This document shows, in pieces, positions 1 through 8,972 of a stretch of 37,535 nt of DNA. This DNA comes from an uncultured Pelagibacteraceae bacterium. Its GTDB lineage: Bacteria > Pseudomonadota > Alphaproteobacteria > Pelagibacterales > Pelagibacteraceae. The position numbers were made by a program, and so were the translations under genes. Where the stretch lies: NCBI GenBank assembly GCA_902598485.1, contig CACKBU010000008.1:1-37535 (forward strand). Reading direction: 5' to 3'. A model generated the notes under the pieces. That model searched no databases. It was not told the DNA's origin and worked only from the letters and a program-made list of their open reading frames with translations. Position 1 is the stretch's first letter; every line of letters starts with the position of its first letter.

Positions 1-108
1 AATATTAATAATGATTATTATTGGATAAATACAATGCATTTAATTATATTTTGTTTTAAAATATACAGACATTTCTCAAAAAAAATAATTTATAAAATTT
101 ATTTGTAA
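1..108 (+). CDS. C-terminal end of an unidentified protein (5' truncated)
   Basis: Frame 1 is open from the first base to a TAA at 106-108, giving 35 residues ending in a basic, aromatic and Ile-rich tail (...KKIIYKIYL). The stop touches the ATG of the next gene at 109, the same zero-gap packing seen throughout this island. That supports it being the real end of an upstream gene rather than chance. The fragment is too short to assign a family. A glycosyltransferase or methyltransferase would fit the neighbourhood, but this is only a contextual guess. Confidence 0.5.
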   Translation, partial: NINNDYYWINTMHLIIFCFKIYRHFSKKIIYKIYL

Positions 109-858
109 ATGCAAAAGCATCCAGTTGGTGATTATAAAATATTGTTAATTAAATTTGCTTCCAAATTTTTAAATAGAATATTAATTTTTTTTTTATCATT
201 AATTCTTAAAATAGATAAAAATAAAAGTGAAATTATTATTTCAAATGCATTATTAGCACCATGGAAATATAATGAAAATTTTATAAAAAATTATGAAAAA
301 ATTAAAGAATTTACAATTCTTGATATAAGAAGATTGTTTACAATATGGACATATGCTGAGTCAGTGAAAGATTTAGATGGAAACATTTTAGATCTTGGTT
401 GTTTAAATGGAGGAGCTGGTTTTTTAATGTCACTAGAAAACAATAAAGGAAATACTTATTTATTTGATACTTTTGAGGGATATGTTGATGAAGAAAAGTT
501 TTTTAATAAAGGTTTCAAATATACAAATATTGAAAATGTAAGTAATCGAATAAAAAAATTAAAACTAGAAAATACAAAAGTATTTAAAGGTATTTTTCCT
601 GAATGTGTAAATCAATTAATATCTCTAGGTCAAATAAAATTATGTCACTTTGATTTAAATACATATAACTCAACTAAAAATTCTTTTTTATTTGTTAAAG
701 ATAGATTAGTTAAAAATGGTATATTAATTTTTGATGATTATGGAACTTACGGTGCAGAAAATATAGTTAATCTAGTTGATGAATTAAAATTAGAATATGT
801 TTCAGATTTTAATTTTTTTTTCAATTATCAAGGACAAGCAATATTAATTAAAAAATAG
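109..858 (+). CDS. TylF/MycF-family O-methyltransferase
   Basis: A 249-residue probable SAM- and metal-dependent sugar O-methyltransferase of the TylF/MycF/NovP (macrocin O-methyltransferase) family. The SAM-binding glycine motif LDLGCLNGGAG lies at about 94-104 and the family's acidic YLFDTFEGY segment at 117-125. Candidate metal-binding acidic residues sit in HFDLNTY (Asp182) and IFDDYG (Asp209, Asp210). The N-terminal 35 residues are hydrophobic and basic and may associate with the membrane. It starts directly at the stop of the upstream fragment and ends 6 bases before the acyltransferase gene. In this island it most likely methylates a sugar of the surface glycan; the acceptor sugar cannot be read from sequence. 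Confidence 0.8.
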   Translation: MQKHPVGDYKILLIKFASKFLNRILIFFLSLILKIDKNKSEIIISNALLAPWKYNENFIKNYEKIKEFTILDIRRLFTIWTYAESVKDLDGNILDLGCLNGGAGFLMSLENNKGNTYLFDTFEGYVDEEKFFNKGFKYTNIENVSNRIKKLKLENTKVFKGIFPECVNQLISLGQIKLCHFDLNTYNSTKNSFLFVKDRLVKNGILIFDDYGTYGAENIVNLVDELKLEYVSDFNFFFNYQGQAILIKK

Positions 859-864
859 CTTAAA

Positions 865-2682
865 TTGAATATTAAATATTCAAAATTGAAATACAGACAT
901 ATTCAAGCCTTAAGAGGGCTAGCCGTAATTTTAGTTTTTTTATTTCATTTAGATTTAAGTTTTTTTAAATATGGCTACTTAGGCGTAGATATTTTTTTTG
1001 TAATATCTGGTTTTGTTGTTGCTAGATCATTTTTTTACATACAGGAAAGTAATACTTTTTTTTCAAGCTTATTATTATTTTATAAAAAGAGATTTTTAAG
1101 GATTTATCCTAATCTCCTAATATTTTCATTCGTAGTTTTTTTATTCTGGCTTTTGTTTGGTCAACCCAATATTTCAATTTTTGAGAGTTTTACATCTAGC
1201 ATATTTTTTACAACAAACATTCAGAGTATATTTGGAAATAATGTTTTAAAAGAAGCGGAATATTTTGAAACTATTTTCAATAATCCATATCATCATACTT
1301 GGAGTTTAGCTGTTGAATTTCAAATTTATCTAATAATTCCATTTATATTATGGTTTTATCTTTCCTTTAAAAACAATCTTTCAAAATTAATTTTTTTATC
1401 AATAGTTATTTTGATAAGTTTAATTTCATATATAATCGTTGATAATTTTAATAAAAATCTTTCCTTTTATTTTTCACTTTTCAGACTCTGGGAGTTTTTA
1501 TTAGGTGTTTTAAGTTTTCATTTTTTTTATTTAGATAATATAAATAATAAAAAAAAATATTCTTTTGTTTTAATACTGTTAATTTTATTTTTTTTTGTAC
1601 CATTTGAAATCAAACTTAACATTTTAGCAGTAATTTTTTCATTTTTATTTATACTTAAATTTAGAAAATTTAATTCATTTTCAATTTTACCAAAAATTGG
1701 AAACTATTCTTATTCAATATATCTGTATCACTTGCCAATAATTTATTTTTGTAATTTTTATATTTATAATTACTCAAAATATTTATTCATTTTTATACTT
1801 ACTATTATATTTTCATTAATTTCTTACAAAACAGTTGAAAAATTCAATTTTACAAAAAGAAGTTTTTATTCACTATTAATAGTATTTGTAAGTATTGTTA
1901 GTGTTTTATTTTATCTAAAATTTACTAATTCAAAAATTCGTCAAAATTTGAAAATTTTATTCCAAGAAAATAATTATTTAAATAAAAAATATGATTGGGA
2001 AAAAAGACTTAAGTGGGATGTACAAATTAAAGGAAATGATGTTTTTTCAAAATGTAATCAAAAAACAGATGAAATAATAGTAAAAGAATGTTTAGTAGAA
2101 AAAAATATAAAAGATAACAATTTTTACTTTATTGAAGGTGATAGTCATACTGCTCAATTTCTATATGTTTTGACAAAATTAGACTTACTTAAAAATTATT
2201 ATTTTAGTCATTATGATCCAGGGCAAATAATGTTTTCTAGAAAAAGTATTAAACAATTCAAAAAAAAATATAAAAATATAAATTATGTTACAAGTATCTC
2301 AGATTTCACCCAACTCGAAAGTATAAAAAAACAAATAGTTAATAATGTAGATATTAATTTTATTTTATTTAATTCTACACCTGTCACATCACCAAAATAT
2401 CCAATCAAATGTTTTATTACTCAAACTGATTGTTTCATAGAGTATAATGATTTTAAATTAAAAAAAATTACAGATGATATTAATAAATTGAATAAAAACT
2501 TCGAAAATGTATTTTTTTTTAATACTAGCAAAGCTTTATGTCCAAACGATAAATGTTTTATTTATGATAGTAAGAATGATTTAATAGTATATAGAGATCA
2601 ATCGCACTTAACAAAAGAGGGTGCAAATTTATTATTAAATAAGTTAAATAATTTTATTAAAAGTAATTTTAAAAAAAATTAA
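865..2682 (+). CDS. OafA/YrhL-like membrane acyltransferase with C-terminal SGNH domain
   Basis: A 605-residue acyltransferase-3 family protein. The N-terminal part (about 10-350) carries the hallmark R-x10-H region (QALRGLAVILVFLFH, His28) and GVDIFFVISGF at 40-50, followed by about ten membrane segments. The C-terminal soluble part is an SGNH esterase-like domain with GDSH at 425-428 and the distal D-x-x-H catalytic pair in RDQSHLT (Asp578, His581). Two-domain OafA-type enzymes move acyl (often acetyl) groups across the membrane onto O-antigen sugars. The start is a TTG 6 bases after the upstream stop. No ATG or GTG lies before the essential N-terminal motif, so TTG is the best choice. Its role here is probably O-acylation of the exported glycan. 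Confidence 0.85.
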   Translation: MNIKYSKLKYRHIQALRGLAVILVFLFHLDLSFFKYGYLGVDIFFVISGFVVARSFFYIQESNTFFSSLLLFYKKRFLRIYPNLLIFSFVVFLFWLLFGQPNISIFESFTSSIFFTTNIQSIFGNNVLKEAEYFETIFNNPYHHTWSLAVEFQIYLIIPFILWFYLSFKNNLSKLIFLSIVILISLISYIIVDNFNKNLSFYFSLFRLWEFLLGVLSFHFFYLDNINNKKKYSFVLILLILFFFVPFEIKLNILAVIFSFLFILKFRKFNSFSILPKIGNYSYSIYLYHLPIIYFCNFYIYNYSKYLFIFILTIIFSLISYKTVEKFNFTKRSFYSLLIVFVSIVSVLFYLKFTNSKIRQNLKILFQENNYLNKKYDWEKRLKWDVQIKGNDVFSKCNQKTDEIIVKECLVEKNIKDNNFYFIEGDSHTAQFLYVLTKLDLLKNYYFSHYDPGQIMFSRKSIKQFKKKYKNINYVTSISDFTQLESIKKQIVNNVDINFILFNSTPVTSPKYPIKCFITQTDCFIEYNDFKLKKITDDINKLNKNFENVFFFNTSKALCPNDKCFIYDSKNDLIVYRDQSHLTKEGANLLLNKLNNFIKSNFKKN

Positions 2683-2686
2683 AAAA

Positions 2687-4387
2687 ATGAGTTTTTTAGA
2701 ACTAATAAATTTTTTTAGAAAAGAGATAGAAGCAAAGGTATGGTTTAAAGTTGTAATTAAATTTTTTTTACATTTATCAATTGTTTTTTCTGAAATCTTT
2801 TTTCTAAGTGCGTTTTTTTTAATTTTGAACAAAAAAATCGAATCAAATGCTTTTAATTTTTTTTATGAAAAATTAGAAACTTATTTTTATAATTTTTTTC
2901 AAAATTTTGGAGCAACTGAAATCAACATTCTAATTTTAGTATTTTTTTTATTTAGTAAAAATATATTAAGTATTTTTCATCTTGCATATTTTAACGGATT
3001 TATATTTAATTTATCAGTTCAAAAATCTTCAATTCTTCTTAAATCGTTTTTAAGTAAAAGTTATCAAGATTTTATTAAAAAAGATATTTCAACATATACA
3101 AAGCAATTGGTAAGGGATGTTGAGAATGTTTTTGTTCACGCTTTTGCTCTGATGATAAATTTTATCAGTGAATTAATTTATGTGATATTGATAATTATTT
3201 TTTTAAAGAATTTGATAAATTTTAATCCAAATTACGAAATAATAATCCTTTTAATATTACTTATTTCAATTTTATATTATTTGTTTATTGAAGCGAAAAA
3301 GTATGGACGATTAAGAGCTTCTTCTGAAATTACAGTGTTTAAAACTTTATCTGATACTTTAAATATTTTTAAAGAGATAAAAATAATAAATAATTCAAAA
3401 GATTTTGTTAATAGATTTGAAAGTTATTTAACTAAGTGGTTTAGAACTAGAGTTTTCGCAGAGATAATTAATTTATCACCAAAATTTATGTTTGAAATTT
3501 CAATTGTAATTTTCTTCTTATTTATTTTTCAAAATGAAAATCCTAAATTATCTATGGATGAGTTTATTGTAAAATATTCTGTATTTGCAATAGCATTATT
3601 AAGATTAATACCTAATGTGGCCAAACTTTCTTCACTTTTAAGTACTTTTTTATACAACATAAAGTCTATAGAGTTTATAAAAAATGATTTAATAAAAAAA
3701 ATAAAATTAGATAAAAAAGAAAATACAAAAAAAGATCAAATTAAATCTATAGAGCTGAAGAAAATTTATTTAAATTATTTAAATAAAGATAAGAACAAAC
3801 TTGTTTCAAAATTTAGTAATTTAAACTTAAATTTCAAAAGAAATAAAATATATGGTGTATACGGTAAAAGTGGTTCTGGAAAAACATCGTTACTAAATTT
3901 AATTTCGGGTTTTATTAAACCTGATAAAGGAAAAATATTAATTAATGGAAAACAATATAATTTTCTAGATTTAACTAGAAATTTTAAAATTGGTTATTCA
4001 TCTCAGGACACAACCATTATTGATGAAAATATATTAATAAATACAACTCTTAGATATGAAAATAAAAATGATACAAAAAATAGACTTAAGAAATATTTAA
4101 AATTATTTAATTTAAATAAGTTTAATAATAAAAGATATTTTGATAAAAATTTAAATTTTTCAATAAAAAATATGTCCGGAGGAGAAAAACAAAGAATAGG
4201 ATTTATTAGATCTATATTGAGAGACCCTAATCTTATCTTGCTAGATGAACCAACTTCATCATTAGATTATAAAAATGAAAAAAAAATTTTTGAACATTTA
4301 TTAAAAATAAAAAAAGATAAAATCATAATTGTAAGTACTCATAAAGAAGGTCATAAAAAATATTTTGACAAAATAATCAATTTGTAA
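2687..4387 (+). CDS. ABC transporter, fused membrane and ATPase domains (PglK/MsbA type)
   Basis: A 566-residue half-transporter. Residues 1-330 hold about five or six hydrophobic helices (ABC exporter type I fold). Residues 345-566 hold the nucleotide-binding domain, with Walker A GKSGSGKTS at 393-401, signature MSGGEKQR at 496-503, Walker B LILLDEPTSS (Asp520, Glu521) and an H-loop STHKEGH near 549. All ATPase motifs are intact. This layout matches PglK and MsbA, which flip lipid-linked oligosaccharides or lipid A. It follows the acyltransferase by 4 bases. With no Wzx-type flippase visible in the window, it is a good candidate to export the undecaprenyl-linked glycan built by the neighbouring transferases. 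The substrate is inferred from context. Confidence 0.85.
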   Translation: MSFLELINFFRKEIEAKVWFKVVIKFFLHLSIVFSEIFFLSAFFLILNKKIESNAFNFFYEKLETYFYNFFQNFGATEINILILVFFLFSKNILSIFHLAYFNGFIFNLSVQKSSILLKSFLSKSYQDFIKKDISTYTKQLVRDVENVFVHAFALMINFISELIYVILIIIFLKNLINFNPNYEIIILLILLISILYYLFIEAKKYGRLRASSEITVFKTLSDTLNIFKEIKIINNSKDFVNRFESYLTKWFRTRVFAEIINLSPKFMFEISIVIFFLFIFQNENPKLSMDEFIVKYSVFAIALLRLIPNVAKLSSLLSTFLYNIKSIEFIKNDLIKKIKLDKKENTKKDQIKSIELKKIYLNYLNKDKNKLVSKFSNLNLNFKRNKIYGVYGKSGSGKTSLLNLISGFIKPDKGKILINGKQYNFLDLTRNFKIGYSSQDTTIIDENILINTTLRYENKNDTKNRLKKYLKLFNLNKFNNKRYFDKNLNFSIKNMSGGEKQRIGFIRSILRDPNLILLDEPTSSLDYKNEKKIFEHLLKIKKDKIIIVSTHKEGHKKYFDKIINL

Positions 4388-4391
4388 GATT

Positions 4392-5381
4392 TTAAAAAAT
4401 TTTATTATCTCTATCGAATGATCCTAGTTTATTAGAAAAAAAGTGTAAAATTGCGAAATAAACTGGAACAATTTTATAATTATGTTTTTTTATGAAAAAT
4501 AAGGTGCAATATAATATAAACTTGATAATTGAAATCGAATATCCAAAAAATTTATCATAAAAATTACCAATTTTTTTTATTAACAAGAGTCTATATTTGT
4601 ACTCATAATATGTTTTTCTTTTAGAATAATTTATAAAACTTTGAGTTACTGAATGATAAATCTTAACATCTCTATCAACTATCAAACTACCAGAATTTTT
4701 AAATAGTCTTCTTGAAAGTTCCACATCCTCTGGACCGTAAAAAAATTCAGAGTCTGATAAACCAACTTTTTTTAATCTACTTGATCTCATTATAGATGCA
4801 CAACCAGCTACTGCATCAGTATTAACAATTCCTTTAATTAATTTACTATCTTCAAGGTTATATGGGTAAGTTCTCATTTGTGTTTGAAATTTGAGACTAT
4901 TTCCAATTGTTGTACCCATCCACCAAATTTTTTTTGGTTTCTTTGCGTACATTATTTTTGGACTTACACCATTTATATTAGTGTTTTCAAAGTGTTTTAA
5001 AAGTTTTTTAAAAAATCCATTTGTGACAATCATATCATTATCAATTCGAGATATAAATTCAAAATTATTTTTAATTGCAAATTTATATCCTATATTATGA
5101 CCTGTGCCACATCCTAAATTTTTTTTATTTCTAATTATAAATATTTTTTTCTTTCTTAGAGAATTTTGATATTTTTTAACAACCTTTAAATAAAAATATT
5201 TTTTTGGATATTTATTTTTAATCCATTGTAAAGTGCTATTAAATATTTCATCATCACTGTTATTATCTACTAAAATTAATTTATTATTATTATTTAGTTG
5301 TGGATAAATACTTTTAATACATTTTATAGTGTTCTTAAAATCGTTCCAAGTTAAAACAACTATAGCTAGTGATTTTTTCAT
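4392..5381 (-). CDS. Family 2 glycosyltransferase
   Basis: A 329-residue GT-A fold transferase of the rhamnosyltransferase/WcaA-like kind. The N-terminal AIVVLTWN strand is followed by the nucleotide-binding VDNNSDD (39-44) and a D-x-D motif in RIDNDMIV (Asp114, Asp116). A GPEDVELSRRLF segment, the ED catalytic-base region of such GT2 enzymes, lies near 216-228. A hydrophobic C-terminal stretch (about 280-297) followed by basic residues suggests membrane anchoring. The gene is convergent with the ABC transporter (4 bases between stops) and divergent from the next GT4 gene across 57 bases. The donor sugar is unknown. Confidence 0.85.
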   Translation of the reverse strand: MKKSLAIVVLTWNDFKNTIKCIKSIYPQLNNNNKLILVDNNSDDEIFNSTLQWIKNKYPKKYFYLKVVKKYQNSLRKKKIFIIRNKKNLGCGTGHNIGYKFAIKNNFEFISRIDNDMIVTNGFFKKLLKHFENTNINGVSPKIMYAKKPKKIWWMGTTIGNSLKFQTQMRTYPYNLEDSKLIKGIVNTDAVAGCASIMRSSRLKKVGLSDSEFFYGPEDVELSRRLFKNSGSLIVDRDVKIYHSVTQSFINYSKRKTYYEYKYRLLLIKKIGNFYDKFFGYSISIIKFILYCTLFFIKKHNYKIVPVYFAILHFFSNKLGSFDRDNKIF

Positions 5382-5438
5382 AAAATAATATAAAAAGCTT
5401 TTATATATAAATGGACAATTTTACCAAACAATTATTCT

Positions 5439-6566
5439 ATGAACTTTAAAAAAAAAATATTCTTTTGGTCCCCAATGCTCAGTCATGTGGGAACTATTAA
5501 TGCTGTAGAAAAATCAGCTTTGGCATTAAAAAAATATCTTAATTATGAAATTTATCTGATTAATGTTTTTGGAGAATTTGATTATTTGACAGATAATAAT
5601 AATTTTACCGTTTTAAATATATTTTCATTCAGAAAATGGCCAAAAACTCGTATCTGGTCAAAGCTAGTAATCTACACTTTTACCATCATATCTTTTTTTA
5701 AATTGTTACATTATTACAGAAAATTTAAGCCGGATGTTATTTTAGCAAATTTAGTTGGATATATACCGAATTTATTAAAATTTATTTTTCCAGATTTAAT
5801 TGTAATTAATAGTATCCAAGGTCTGCCAAAATTTAATACCGCAAGAAAAATATTATGGAATTTGTTTTATATAAAAGCAGATAATATTTTCACAATGACT
5901 AATTTTACTAAAAATAAAATATTAGAAAATTTAAAGGTAAAAAAAAATATTTTTAAAGTTGAAAATCCAATAATAACAAAAAAAATAAAAATATTATCTA
6001 AAGAAAAAATTAATGATAATGAAAAATTTTTATTTAAAGGAGTAACATTTTGTGCAATAGGCAGGTTAACGCGGCAGAAAAATTTCATAGAAATTTTAAA
6101 AGCTGTCAACATTATTCCAAAAAAATTACATTCAAGTTTTAAAATAATAATAATTGGTACTGGAGAAGATTATGAAAAACTTAGTAATTTTATTAAATTA
6201 CATAATTTAGAAAACATTTTTTTGTTGGGTTTCAAAAAAAATCCTTATCCTTACATAAAAAACTCAGATTATTTTATATCCTCATCTTTATGGGAGGAAC
6301 CTGGTCACGCAATTCTGGAAGCAGGTTATTTAAATAAAGTAGTTATTTCAAGTGATTGTCCAAATGGCCCTAAAGAAATTTTAAAAGATAGATTTAATTC
6401 AATTAAATATAAACTCAATAGTCATGAAAGTTTGGCAATAATTATTCAAAATATATTAGATAAAAAAATTAAAAATAATTTTGAAATTAAATTGAATATG
6501 AAAAAAATTGTTAAAAATTATACTATGTTACAATTTTCTAAAAAATTTAATAGAATTATTAATTAA
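5439..6566 (+). CDS. Family 4 glycosyltransferase
   Basis: A 375-residue GT-B fold retaining transferase. The C-terminal nucleotide-sugar domain shows CAIGRLTRQKNF with conserved Arg/Lys, and the E-x7-E motif EEPGHAILEA followed by VISSDCPNGPKEIL. The N-terminal half begins KIFFWSPMLSHVGTINAVEK, the usual acceptor-domain glycine region, here less glycine-rich than usual. The length is normal for GT4. The final TAA shares the four bases TTAA with the oppositely oriented methyltransferase that follows. It probably adds a hexose-type sugar to the lipid-linked glycan; specificity is unknown. Confidence 0.85.
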   Translation: MNFKKKIFFWSPMLSHVGTINAVEKSALALKKYLNYEIYLINVFGEFDYLTDNNNFTVLNIFSFRKWPKTRIWSKLVIYTFTIISFFKLLHYYRKFKPDVILANLVGYIPNLLKFIFPDLIVINSIQGLPKFNTARKILWNLFYIKADNIFTMTNFTKNKILENLKVKKNIFKVENPIITKKIKILSKEKINDNEKFLFKGVTFCAIGRLTRQKNFIEILKAVNIIPKKLHSSFKIIIIGTGEDYEKLSNFIKLHNLENIFLLGFKKNPYPYIKNSDYFISSSLWEEPGHAILEAGYLNKVVISSDCPNGPKEILKDRFNSIKYKLNSHESLAIIIQNILDKKIKNNFEIKLNMKKIVKNYTMLQFSKKFNRIIN

Positions 6567-7174
6567 TTTTTCTCTATTATAAAAATATTTTCATAAACAA
6601 AAAGTTTTGGAAAAAATTTAGAACATAATTTTTCAAAATAAAAAAGAATAAAATTTCTTTTCCTCTGAAAAATATAATCATAGTGACTTATTTTCCAACT
6701 TTTTGGTGTATTTTCATTTACAAATTTAAGGTTATTAAAATAAGTTGTCACCCATTTGTGACGGTCAACTTTCTTTTTAGCAAAAAATTTATACTTATCA
6801 CTCATTTCCCCTCTAAAAAAAAAATTCATTCTAAATCTATAATAAGCCATATTAGGAAGTGCTATTGCAATTTTTTTGTTAGCAATTTCAAAGCAATTGC
6901 TAAACAACTCATGAATATTGTCAATGTGCTCAAGAACATCTGCTGCATTTATAATGTCTATTTTACCTAAGTTTTCAGGTAAACCCTTTTCTAGATTATG
7001 ATTTATAAAGTCTGAATTTTCATCTTCAGGATTATAATCAATACCAACATATTTATAACTTCCAATTAAGTATTTTTTAAAAATTTTATCTCTACATCCT
7101 ATATCTAAAACAATTTCATTGTTGAGTTTACCTATTTTCATTGCTATGAATTGATTTCGATTTAATGTTTTCAT
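6563..7174 (-). CDS. Class I SAM-dependent methyltransferase (MetW-like fold)
   Basis: A 203-residue small methyltransferase. Motif I is VLDIGCRDKIFKKYL near residue 23, an acidic motif II is YVGIDYNPED, and a motif IV region reads INAADVLEHIDN. The layout resembles MetW and Methyltransf_11/23 enzymes often found in O-antigen clusters. It overlaps the preceding GT4 stop by 4 bases (convergent), and its start overlaps the start of the next gene by 10 bases (head-to-head), so no free promoter space exists on either side. The substrate is unknown; sugar or lipid-linked intermediate methylation is a contextual guess. Confidence 0.75.
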   Translation of the reverse strand: MKTLNRNQFIAMKIGKLNNEIVLDIGCRDKIFKKYLIGSYKYVGIDYNPEDENSDFINHNLEKGLPENLGKIDIINAADVLEHIDNIHELFSNCFEIANKKIAIALPNMAYYRFRMNFFFRGEMSDKYKFFAKKKVDRHKWVTTYFNNLKFVNENTPKSWKISHYDYIFQRKRNFILFYFEKLCSKFFPKLFVYENIFIIEKN

Positions 7175-7836
7175 TTTTAAAATTTATAATTATTGCATCA
7201 AAACTTACACTATCTAAATATAGTTTTTTGAGAATTTTGCAAATCCTAGAGACAAAAAAAATTAATTTAAGTGGTAACATTTTAGATTTAGGTGGAAATA
7301 AAAATCCACGAAATATCAGTAGATTTTTTGCTGGTAATTATTTTATTGAATATGCAGATAAATTTCCGCAAGACGATGAAACTATTTCTTTAGATTTAGA
7401 AGAACAAAATACTTTATCAAAAAAATATCAATGTATATGTTTGATGAATATTCTAGAGCATATTAAGAATTATAGAAACGTAATAAATTTATCTAGTGAC
7501 AGCTTGTATGATGAAGGTTTATTAATTGGGACGGTTCCATTTATATTTAAAATACATAATAGCCCAAATGATTATTTCAGATTTACCAAACAATTATTAG
7601 TTGAAGAACTTGAAGATAGAGAATTTAAAGAAATAAAAGTAATTAATTTAGGATACGGTCCTTTTACAAATTTTTACTCATCCATATCTGATTATTTTAT
7701 GCAAATCATGCCATTATTAAATATTTTCTTATTAGTTCCATGCATTATTTTTGATAAAATTTTATATATATTTTATAAAAACTTTTCAAATTATTATCCG
7801 TTGGGATATTTTTTTACTGCAAAGAAAAAAAATTAA
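7165..7836 (+). CDS. Class I SAM-dependent methyltransferase with C-terminal membrane segment
   Basis: A 223-residue protein with a degenerate SAM motif ILDLGGNKNPRN, then ADKFPQDDE and CLMNILEHIKN, where an acidic residue and His end motif IV as in Methyltransf_11 proteins. A hydrophobic stretch near 185-205 (NIFLLVPCIIFDKILYIF) suggests membrane attachment. The ATG at 7165 lies inside the first codons of the divergent methyltransferase. No alternative ATG occurs before the catalytic domain, only in-frame TTG codons near 7230, so a slightly shorter protein is possible. It shares a TTAA stop overlap with the next, convergent gene. Function beyond methyl transfer is not predictable. Confidence 0.7.
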   Translation: MFSFLKFIIIASKLTLSKYSFLRILQILETKKINLSGNILDLGGNKNPRNISRFFAGNYFIEYADKFPQDDETISLDLEEQNTLSKKYQCICLMNILEHIKNYRNVINLSSDSLYDEGLLIGTVPFIFKIHNSPNDYFRFTKQLLVEELEDREFKEIKVINLGYGPFTNFYSSISDYFMQIMPLLNIFLLVPCIIFDKILYIFYKNFSNYYPLGYFFTAKKKN

Positions 7837-8933
7837 AAATTCTTAATATAATTATTAATTTTTTTTAATTGTTTTATTTTGTTGAATCTACCTAAAGTTT
7901 TATAACCTTCTTCCGATCTTTTAGTAGCATCATTATAGTTGTTTAAAGTATAAATAATCTTTTTAGATAGTTTTTTTACATTATTAACTTGTACTAAAGA
8001 TCCATATTTTCCATTTTTTAAAATTTCACTTGGTCCACTTTCACAATCTGCAGAAATTATGGGAATTTTATATAATAATCCCTCTAACAATACATTTGGC
8101 ATTCCTTCAAAAAAAGAATTAAGTATTAATATTTTAGCGTTCATTAAATATTTCTTAGGATTAATATAACCTTTAAATTCAACGTTTCTTCTTAGATTAT
8201 TTCTTTTTACCAAATCTTCTAAAAATTTCCTTTTAGATCCACTCCCAATAACAATTAATTTTATTCTAGGAAATTTTGTTTTAACATTTTTTAAAGCTAG
8301 TATTATGCCATCAATATTTTTTTGGTTTTCTAATCTTCCAATTGTTAATAAATTTTTTCTATTATAATTAATCTTGAATTTTTTATCACTATTAATGGGA
8401 TTATAAATCGTAATTATTGATTTTTTGTTTAAAAATTTTTGAAGATAGTATCTGCTAGAATTAGAATTACATATTATTCCATCTGCAAATTTATAAAAAA
8501 ATATCTTTATAAAAATTTTGAGCAAAAATTTTATATAATTATTAAAGTATTTTACTGATGCACGTGGATGATTAGCAATTCTTATAATTATTTTTTTTTT
8601 TAAAATTTTTGAAAGTAAAATAGGGAAGGGATGATTTTGTAGAGAAAATAAAATTGTCTCATTTTTTACTATATTTTTCTTATTTATAAATATTTCTAAA
8701 AATACGTTGATAGTATTTTGAATTCTATGAGATAAAAATTTGTTTCTTAGGTAATCTTTTGCAATAATAACTTTGACTTTTTTATTCATTTCTTTTCTTA
8801 CGTCACCAGAAATTTCACCACAAACAAGTATGATTTCAAAGTATTTTATAAGGTATGATGTTAGTAATATTAAATTTTTCTCTATTCCACCCTTCTCAAC
8901 ATTGGGCATAATTAAAAGTATACTTTTTTTCAT
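7833..8933 (-). CDS. Family 4 glycosyltransferase
   Basis: A 366-residue GT-B enzyme. The N-terminus has the GT4 loop NVEKGGIEKNL. The C-terminal domain has LLTIGRLENQKN (donor-phosphate contacts) and the E-x7-E signature FEGMPNVLLEG followed by ISADCESGPSEIL. This arrangement is typical of WaaG/PglA/WbnH-like transferases. It is convergent with the upstream methyltransferase and divergent from the following GT2 gene across 39 AT-rich bases, which must contain the promoter for the long + strand operon beginning at 8973. Sugar specificity is unknown. Confidence 0.87.
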   Translation of the reverse strand: MKKSILLIMPNVEKGGIEKNLILLTSYLIKYFEIILVCGEISGDVRKEMNKKVKVIIAKDYLRNKFLSHRIQNTINVFLEIFINKKNIVKNETILFSLQNHPFPILLSKILKKKIIIRIANHPRASVKYFNNYIKFLLKIFIKIFFYKFADGIICNSNSSRYYLQKFLNKKSIITIYNPINSDKKFKINYNRKNLLTIGRLENQKNIDGIILALKNVKTKFPRIKLIVIGSGSKRKFLEDLVKRNNLRRNVEFKGYINPKKYLMNAKILILNSFFEGMPNVLLEGLLYKIPIISADCESGPSEILKNGKYGSLVQVNNVKKLSKKIIYTLNNYNDATKRSEEGYKTLGRFNKIKQLKKINNYIKNF

Positions 8934-8972
8934 TGTTAGATTTATTTATATTTATATATTAATTAAATTTAA

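Noticed and set aside
4387..4410. Short AT dyad (TTTTAAAAAATTTTA) between the convergent ABC and GT2 genes as a terminator
   Set aside because: The stem has no G-C pairs and such sequences are common in this DNA, so it is not a credible intrinsic terminator.
5420..7598. 17-base direct repeat TTTACCAAACAATTATT at about 5420 and 7582
   Set aside because: Found once just before a gene start and once inside a coding region, with AT-rich composition and no further copies noticed. Most likely chance.
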